Below, piece after piece: positions 58,815 to 64,000 of a stretch of 64,000 nucleotides of DNA; the stretch's first letter is position 1; every line of letters begins with the position of its first letter. The stretch is from Pseudomonas atagonensis (GTDB lineage Bacteria; Pseudomonadota; Gammaproteobacteria; Pseudomonadales; Pseudomonadaceae). Location: NCBI RefSeq assembly GCF_011369485.1, contig NZ_VXCA01000031.1, forward strand, positions 20,486-84,485. The letters are read 5' to 3'. The notes under the pieces are model-generated. The model was given only the letters and a program-made list of their open reading frames with translations, was not told the origin of the DNA and did not search any database. Position numbers and translations under genes: made by a program.

Positions 58815-60806
58815 ATGCCCGCATTCCGCACCATTCAGGCTCGTTACACGCTGTTTCTGGTTCTGTTCATTTTGCTGCTCTCGGTGTTGACGGTCGTCGG
58901 CATCAGCCAATTGGTCGCGCCCAAGCTGCGCCATACCGAAGAACAAGTGGTGCTCAACCGCATCGCCGAAGTGGCCGAGCAGATTCAGGGCGAACTGAAC
59001 AAGGTTCAGGCGCAACAGCGCAGCATCACCCAGACCATCCCGTTGCTCGACAGCGCGGCCATCGACACGGTGTTGCCAGGGTTGGTCGATCAATATGGCG
59101 AACTGAAAGTGTTCGGCGGCGGCATCTGGCCGCTGCCCGGCCAGCGTGAGGCCGGACGCAACAAATTCAGCACTTTCTGGCACCGCGACGCCTCGGGCAA
59201 ACTGGCAGTCAACACTTTCTGGAACAGTGACGCCGCCCCCAACTATTACGACCAGAGCTGGTACAAGGGCGGCATGCAGACCCCGCGCGGCCAATGCGCC
59301 TGGGCAGCAGCCTATAAAGACGACGCCAGCGCCGAACCCCGCACCAACTGCGCCATGGCCATCCAGAAAAACGGCAGCGCCTGGGGCGTGTCGACCATCG
59401 ACGTGACGCTGGGCTTTTTCAACGACCTGGTGGCGCGCAAGGAAAAAGACCTGACTGCCGAAATGCTGATCGTTGAAGCCGACGGCAAGATCATCAGCAA
59501 CAGCTCGCGCATCAGCGGCCCGATTGTCTTGAAAAATATCAGCGAACTGGCCGCCACGTCGCCGTTTGCCAGCCAGATCAAGGCCGGCCTGCAGAACCGT
59601 GAACAGGCGCAACGCGTCGAGTTCGACAACAACGGCGAAGCCAGCACCTTCTTCATGCGCCCGATTGAAGGCACGCCCTGGTTCCTCGCCACGGCATTGC
59701 CAACCAAAATGCTCACCGCCCAGCGTGACGACGTGCTCAGCAGCTTGAGTCTGTTGCAGATTCCGCTGGTGATCCTGTTGGTGCTGCTGCAGGTCTACGC
59801 GATCCGCCAATTGGTGCAACGCATGAAAGCGTTGAAGGCCAACATTGATTCGCTGTCCAGCGGCGATGCCGACCTGACTCGCCGCATTACCATTCGCGCC
59901 GAAGACGAACTCGGTGCCATAGGCCATTCGGTCAACAAGTTCATTGCCTACCTGCAAGACATGATCGGCGAAGTCACCCAGGCCACCGGCGCCATGGCTT
60001 CCAGTCTGGACAACCTGCAACGCACATCGGCGCACACCAGTCAGATTCTGCTGCGCCATGCCTCGGAAACCGATCAGACCGTCACCGCGATCACCGAAAT
60101 GAGCTCGACCGCTGAAAGCGTCGCGCAAAATGCCGCCGAAACCGCCGCCTTCACTCAGCGCGCCAACGAAAACGCCGACCGTTCTCGGGTGGTCGTGGGC
60201 CAAGCCACCAGCAGCGTCGTGGCGTTGATCGACGAAGTGGCCAGCGCCACCCATAAAGTTGAAAACATGCAACAGGACGCCCAGCGCATCACTGAAATTC
60301 TCGGGGTGATTGGCGCGATTGCCGGCCAGACCAACTTGCTGGCCCTCAACGCGGCGATTGAAGCCGCACGCGCCGGGGAACAGGGCCGCGGCTTTGCAGT
60401 GGTCGCCGACGAAGTCCGCGCCCTCGCCGCCCGCACGCAGGCCAGCACCTCTGAAATCAACGAAATGCTCACGCGCCTGACCCAAGGCGTGAGCTCTTCG
60501 GTCAGCGCCATGGAAAACACCCAGGCCAGTTGCCAGTCGGCCGCCGACGCGACTGCACGGGTGACCTCGGGGCTGGACGACATGGCCGGTTCGGTCAGCC
60601 ACATCAACAGCCTCAGCACACAGATCGCCACCGCCGCCGAGCAGCAAAGCGCAGTCACCGAAGAGATCAACCGCAGCATGGTGCAGATCCGCCAAATGGT
60701 TGAAGAACTGGTGCAAAGCGGCCACGCCAGTGAACTCAATACCCGCCAGTTGCTGGAGGCCAACAGCCGCGTGGGCGCGATCATGGGTCGCTTCAAAGTG
60801 CGTTGA
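58815..60806 (+). CDS. methyl-accepting chemotaxis protein, double Cache sensor
   Basis: Membrane chemoreceptor of 663 residues. TM1 at about 12-32, a periplasmic double-Cache (dCache_1) sensor at about 40-300 with FWNSDAAPNYYDQSWYKGG (the first pocket region) and GVSTIDVTLGFFNDLV, TM2 at about 308-332, HAMP to about 387, and a signalling hairpin with the tip at about 504-535 (QTNLLALNAAIEAARAGEQ). The YYDQSWY segment sits where amino-acid-binding dCache receptors place pocket residues, but the full amino-acid motif is not evident. No CheR pentapeptide. Monocistronic. Confidence 0.93.
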   Translation: MPAFRTIQARYTLFLVLFILLLSVLTVVGISQLVAPKLRHTEEQVVLNRIAEVAEQIQGELNKVQAQQRSITQTIPLLDSAAIDTVLPGLVDQYGELKVFGGGIWPLPGQREAGRNKFSTFWHRDASGKLAVNTFWNSDAAPNYYDQSWYKGGMQTPRGQCAWAAAYKDDASAEPRTNCAMAIQKNGSAWGVSTIDVTLGFFNDLVARKEKDLTAEMLIVEADGKIISNSSRISGPIVLKNISELAATSPFASQIKAGLQNREQAQRVEFDNNGEASTFFMRPIEGTPWFLATALPTKMLTAQRDDVLSSLSLLQIPLVILLVLLQVYAIRQLVQRMKALKANIDSLSSGDADLTRRITIRAEDELGAIGHSVNKFIAYLQDMIGEVTQATGAMASSLDNLQRTSAHTSQILLRHASETDQTVTAITEMSSTAESVAQNAAETAAFTQRANENADRSRVVVGQATSSVVALIDEVASATHKVENMQQDAQRITEILGVIGAIAGQTNLLALNAAIEAARAGEQGRGFAVVADEVRALAARTQASTSEINEMLTRLTQGVSSSVSAMENTQASCQSAADATARVTSGLDDMAGSVSHINSLSTQIATAAEQQSAVTEEINRSMVQIRQMVEELVQSGHASELNTRQLLEANSRVGAIMGRFKVR

Positions 60807-60973
60807 TCGGCTGACCGTTTTGTAATCTCTCACTCAGCGGGCTGTCAGGTTTGATCTACGATCATCCTGCCGGCCCGTTTTGTATCAACTGGAAACACTC
60901 CGTTGATGCCGGATGGGGAAAACCGGTCAAAATGCGTTCTTTTTTGACCGTCACCCGAGTCGAGACCTCTTTT

Positions 60974-61420
60974 ATGCGAACCCACGTGCGTCTGCTCGCC
61001 TTGAGCGCCCTGTTCCTCTCCTCCCTGGCCCAGGCCGCCGATCTGATCCCCATCGAAGTCCACCGCGACGCCAATTGCGGTTGCTGCAAAAAGTGGATCA
61101 GCCATCTTGAGGCCAATGGTTTCAAAGTCGACGATCACGTCGAATCCGACATGAGCAGCTTCAAGCAACAACACGGCGTGCCGCCTCGCTTGGCGTCGTG
61201 CCACACCGCGATCATCAACGGCAAATTCGTCGAAGGCCACGTCCCGGCTGAACAAGTGCTGGCCCTGAGCAAGCGTGATGACCTACTGGGCATCGCTGCA
61301 CCGGGCATGCCGATGGGTTCGCCGGGCATGGAAATGGACGGCATGAGCGATGCCTATCAAGTGATCGGCCTGAAAAAGGACGGCGCTGACGTGGTGGTGG
61401 CGGACTACCCGGCCCATTGA
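60974..61420 (+). CDS. DUF411 metal-binding periplasmic protein
   Basis: Exported protein of 148 residues. The signal peptide (MRTHVRLLALSALFLSSLAQA) is followed by the DUF411 core: EVHRDANCGCCKKWISHLEANGF with a CxCC copper-binding-like motif, then LASCHTAIINGKFVEGHVPAEQV. A Met-rich stretch (GMPMGSPGMEMDGM) strengthens a copper role. The family is found beside copper-resistance genes. The stop overlaps the start of the YqaA gene (TGATG), so both are translated together. Confidence 0.9.
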   Translation: MRTHVRLLALSALFLSSLAQAADLIPIEVHRDANCGCCKKWISHLEANGFKVDDHVESDMSSFKQQHGVPPRLASCHTAIINGKFVEGHVPAEQVLALSKRDDLLGIAAPGMPMGSPGMEMDGMSDAYQVIGLKKDGADVVVADYPAH

Positions 61421-61854
61421 TGGGCGCCGCTTATGCCGGGCTGTTTTTCGCCGCATTCGGTGCGGCGACCTTGTTGCCGTTGCAGTCCGAGGCGCTGCTG
61501 GTCGGGCTGATCGTCAGCGACCGTTATTGGCTGTGGGGGCTGCTGGCGGTGGCGACGCTGGGCAACGTGCTCGGTTCGCTGGTCAACTGGTGGCTGGGGC
61601 GCCGGCTGGAGCAGTTTCAGGATCGCCGCTGGTTTCCGGTCAGCGCCCGGCACATGGCAACAGCGCGCAAGCACTATAAACGTTACGGGCACTGGTCATT
61701 GATGCTCAGTTGGTTGCCAGTGATCGGCGATCCGCTGACGTTGATTGCCGGCGTGATGCGCGAACCGCTCGGGCGGTTCCTGTTGATCGTCACACTGGCC
61801 AAAGGCGCACGCTATGCGGTACTGGCCATGCTCACACTCGGCTGGCTCGGTTGA
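61420..61854 (+). CDS. YqaA family (SNARE-associated/DedA-type) membrane protein
   Basis: Inner-membrane protein of 144 residues. It begins MGAAYAGLFFAAFGAATLLPLQSEALLVGLIV, then the typical GNVLGSLVNWWLGRR with its Gly-rich reentrant loop, and WLPVIGDPLTLIAGVMREPLGRFLLIV with the conserved GDP. These features match YqaA, a short DedA relative thought to handle membrane lipids or proton coupling. Its coupling to a DUF411 protein suggests a shared envelope or metal function, by neighbourhood only. Confidence 0.9.
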   Translation: MGAAYAGLFFAAFGAATLLPLQSEALLVGLIVSDRYWLWGLLAVATLGNVLGSLVNWWLGRRLEQFQDRRWFPVSARHMATARKHYKRYGHWSLMLSWLPVIGDPLTLIAGVMREPLGRFLLIVTLAKGARYAVLAMLTLGWLG

Positions 61855-61940
61855 ACGATCAGGCGCAGCCATTGCCTGTGTTTAACGTCGCCCTAATCCG
61901 GCCGTTCCAGCATCGGCCGATTTCAATGGAGTTTGCCCCT

Positions 61941-62978
61941 ATGTCCGTCACGCGTTCACGCTGGTTGCCTGGCTTGTTCCTGTTCGCCGCTTTGCCCTTG
62001 CTCGCCCACGCCGCCGCGCCAGCCGAAGGCCCGGCGTACGGCCCCGAGCTGCAGGGGTTCGAATACCCTTACACGCTTAAACACTTCGCTTTTCAGTCCC
62101 AGGGCAAATCCCTGCAAATGGGTTACATGGACGTCGCCGCCCACGGCAAGGCCAACGGGCGCACCGTGGTGCTGATGCACGGCAAGAACTTTTGCGGCGC
62201 GACCTGGGACAGCTCGATCAAAGCCCTGAGCGAGGCCGGTTACCGGGTGATCGCGCCGGATCAGATCGGTTTCTGCACCTCGAGCAAACCCGATCACTAT
62301 CAGTACAGCTTCCAGCAACTGGCGATCAACACCCAGCAGTTGCTCAAGGCACTGGGCATCCAGAAAGCCACGCTGCTCGGCCACTCCACCGGCGGCATGC
62401 TCGCCACCCGGTACGCGCTGCTGTTCCCCGATCAGGTCGAGCAACTGGCGCTGGTCAACCCCATCGGTCTGGAAGACTGGAAAGCCCTCGGCGTTCCGTA
62501 TCGCAGCGTGGATCAATGGTATGAGCGTGAACTGAAAGTCACCGCTCAAGGCATTCGCGACTATGAGCGCACCACCTATTACGACGGGCGCTGGAAACCC
62601 GAATTCGACCGCTGGGTCGACATGCTCGCCGGCCTTAGCAAAGGCCCGGGCAAGACCCAGGTGGCATGGAATTCGGCGCTGATCTACGACATGATCTTCA
62701 CCCAGCCGGTCTACTACGAGTTCAAGGATTTGAAGATGCCGACGCTGCTGCTGATCGGCACCTCCGACACCACCGCCATCGGCAAGGACATCGCGCCTCC
62801 GGAAGTCAAAGCGAAGATCGGCCACTACGACGTGCTCGGCAAACAAGTGGCCAAACTGATCCCGCAATCGACGCTGGTCGAGTTCCCCGGCATGGGCCAC
62901 GCCCCGCAGATGGAAGAACCGGCACAGTTCCACAAGGCGTTGCTCGACTGGCTGAACAAATCCAATCCCGTTCGTTGA
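61941..62978 (+). CDS. secreted alpha/beta hydrolase
   Basis: Exported alpha/beta-fold hydrolase of 345 residues. The signal peptide ends near AHAAA. HGKNFCGATWDSS is the oxyanion region, GHSTGGM carries nucleophile Ser149, an Asp follows in LIGTSDTTAIG, and the His is in FPGMGHAP. The order fits epoxide-hydrolase/haloperoxidase-like lipolytic enzymes. I choose the second ATG; GGAG lies 10 bases ahead of it, while the first ATG has none. The substrate is unknown. The next gene begins 13 bases after its stop, so they are co-transcribed. Confidence 0.88.
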   Translation: MSVTRSRWLPGLFLFAALPLLAHAAAPAEGPAYGPELQGFEYPYTLKHFAFQSQGKSLQMGYMDVAAHGKANGRTVVLMHGKNFCGATWDSSIKALSEAGYRVIAPDQIGFCTSSKPDHYQYSFQQLAINTQQLLKALGIQKATLLGHSTGGMLATRYALLFPDQVEQLALVNPIGLEDWKALGVPYRSVDQWYERELKVTAQGIRDYERTTYYDGRWKPEFDRWVDMLAGLSKGPGKTQVAWNSALIYDMIFTQPVYYEFKDLKMPTLLLIGTSDTTAIGKDIAPPEVKAKIGHYDVLGKQVAKLIPQSTLVEFPGMGHAPQMEEPAQFHKALLDWLNKSNPVR

Positions 62979-62991
62979 TGAGGTAAGGCTG

Positions 62992-63945
62992 ATGGCGGTG
63001 CAGATTGCAGTGATCGATGACTGGCAGGACGTCGCCCGCGACGTGGTGGACTGGTCGGTGCTGGACAGCATCGGCGAAGTGAGTTTTCTCCACGACTACC
63101 CGGCGGACAACCCGACGCTGGCCGAGCGGCTGGGCCAGTTCGAAGTCATCTGCGTGATGCGCGAACGCACACGCTTCGACGAAGACCTGCTCAAACGCCT
63201 GCCCAAGCTCAAACTGCTGGTCACCGGCGGCATGCGCAACGCCGCGCTGGACATGCCGGCGGCGGCAAAACTCGGCATCAAGGTCTGCGGCACCGACAGC
63301 TACAAACACGCAGCGCCCGAGCTGACCTGGGCGCTGATCATGGCCGCCACACGCAACCTGGTGAACGAAGCCAACGCCCTGCGCGCCGGCCAGTGGCAAC
63401 AGGGTCTGAGCGGCGACCTGCACGGCAAGACGCTGGGCATTCTCGGTCTGGGCAGCATCGGCCAGCGCGTCGCGCAGTTCGGCCAGGTGTTCGGCATGCG
63501 CGTCATCGCCTGGAGCGAAAACCTCACCGCCGAACGCGCTGCGCAGGCCAACGTTACCTACGTCAGCAAGCAGGAACTGTTCGAGCAGGCAGACGTGCTC
63601 TCGGTGCATCTGGTGCTCAGCGAGCGCAGCCGCGGCCTGGTTGACGAACAGGCACTGGCCTGGATGAAACCCACGGCGTTGCTGGTCAACACGGCGCGCG
63701 GGCCGATTGTCGATGAACCGGCGTTGATCAAGGCACTGCAGAAAAACCGCATCGCCGGCGCGGCGCTGGACGTCTTCGAACAAGAACCGCTGCCGGCGCT
63801 GCATCCGTTCCGCACCCTCGACAACGTACTGGCCACGCCGCACGTGGGGTATGTCAGTCGACAAAACTACGAGCAGTTCTTCTCGCAAATGATCGAGGAC
63901 ATCCAGCACTGGTCGGCGGGAAAACCCATGCGCTTACTGAACTGA
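62992..63945 (+). CDS. D-2-hydroxyacid dehydrogenase family protein
   Basis: NAD(P)-dependent dehydrogenase of 317 residues. The Rossmann motif is GILGLGSIGQRVAQFG, and the catalytic Arg is in VNTARGPIVDE, the Glu in ALDVFEQEPLP and the His in ATPHVGYVS. The substrate side starts VIDDWQDVARDVVDW. Members reduce 2-oxoacids to D-hydroxyacids or act on phosphoglycerate-like substrates. Specificity is not readable. GAGGTAAG precedes the ATG. Confidence 0.9.
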   Translation: MAVQIAVIDDWQDVARDVVDWSVLDSIGEVSFLHDYPADNPTLAERLGQFEVICVMRERTRFDEDLLKRLPKLKLLVTGGMRNAALDMPAAAKLGIKVCGTDSYKHAAPELTWALIMAATRNLVNEANALRAGQWQQGLSGDLHGKTLGILGLGSIGQRVAQFGQVFGMRVIAWSENLTAERAAQANVTYVSKQELFEQADVLSVHLVLSERSRGLVDEQALAWMKPTALLVNTARGPIVDEPALIKALQKNRIAGAALDVFEQEPLPALHPFRTLDNVLATPHVGYVSRQNYEQFFSQMIEDIQHWSAGKPMRLLN

Positions 63946-63984
63946 AAGACATGCCCCCACAAATCTCCCCCACCACGCATACCC

Positions 63985-64000
63985 CTGTGGCGAGGGGATT
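63985..64000. repeat. left arm of a second-family repeat, cut by the window
   Basis: CTGTGGCGAGGGGATT is identical to the start of the 7735 copy. The rest lies outside the window. Confidence 0.75.

Noticed and set aside
58752..60833. A 693-codon open frame opposite the second chemoreceptor
   Set aside because: It mirrors the chemoreceptor coding strand, has no ribosome site or family motif and is rich in Gly/Ala/His typical of antisense frames.

Overview
The window reads as chromosome of a Pseudomonas fluorescens-complex bacterium. The evidence is the high GC content with G/C-ending codons, the typical Pseudomonas REP palindromes between genes (arms like GTGGGAGCGGGCTTGCTCGC), a complete fapABCDEF functional-amyloid operon, a PvdQ acylase next to a short Fur-like regulator, and many genera-typical enzymes (AzoR, DpkA, NhaB, CptA, ZapE). 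No rRNA, tRNA, insertion sequence, prophage or CRISPR array was recognised.

Layout. 1-9 kb: the 3' end of an MFS exporter, a secreted alpha/beta hydrolase, azoR with a divergent LysR regulator, an MmcQ/YjbR protein, uppP with a DUF1294 membrane protein, a single-Cache chemoreceptor, and a pnuC plus nicotinamide-riboside-kinase pair. 9-15.8 kb: the fap amyloid operon behind a good sigma-54 promoter and a cluster of TGTTTCA/TGAAACA boxes. A VpsR-like sigma-54 activator is encoded convergently at its end. 16-25 kb: a delta-60-repeat protein, nhaB, a gnd-zwf-HAD phosphatase operon joined by 4-base overlaps, and cptA. 25-31 kb: a TonB-dependent siderophore receptor, small secreted and GNAT/DinB proteins, and zapE. 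30.6-40.6 kb: agmatinase with an orphan polyamine-binding protein and divergent LysR, an NCS2 purine permease, a LEA-type lipoprotein, a nitrilase with divergent LysR, DUF883, and DpkA.

40.7-50.6 kb: a 1604-residue dermonecrotic-toxin-like protein with four diverged internal modules and a C-terminal HEFAH zinc-protease motif. It is followed by a PepSY protein, a FecR-type anti-sigma protein without a sigma factor beside it, pvdQ, the Fur-like regulator and very small membrane and lipoprotein genes.

50.8-57.9 kb is the most unusual region. It is a tight five-gene operon encoding an MdfA-type MFS exporter, a LuxE acyl-protein synthetase, a LuxC acyl reductase fused to a PaaK/EhpF-like adenylation domain, a second stand-alone adenylation protein, and a GNAT acyltransferase. 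It ends in a strong terminator and has no luciferase genes nearby. The genes predict activation of a carboxylic acid, its reduction to an aldehyde, possible N-acylation, and export. I do not recognise the product. 57.9-64 kb: a Pseudomonas protein of unknown function, a double-Cache chemoreceptor, a DUF411/YqaA pair, an alpha/beta hydrolase, a D-2-hydroxyacid dehydrogenase, and the start of a second repeat-family copy at the window edge.

All calls come from reading sequence and recalled family features. No database search was run.
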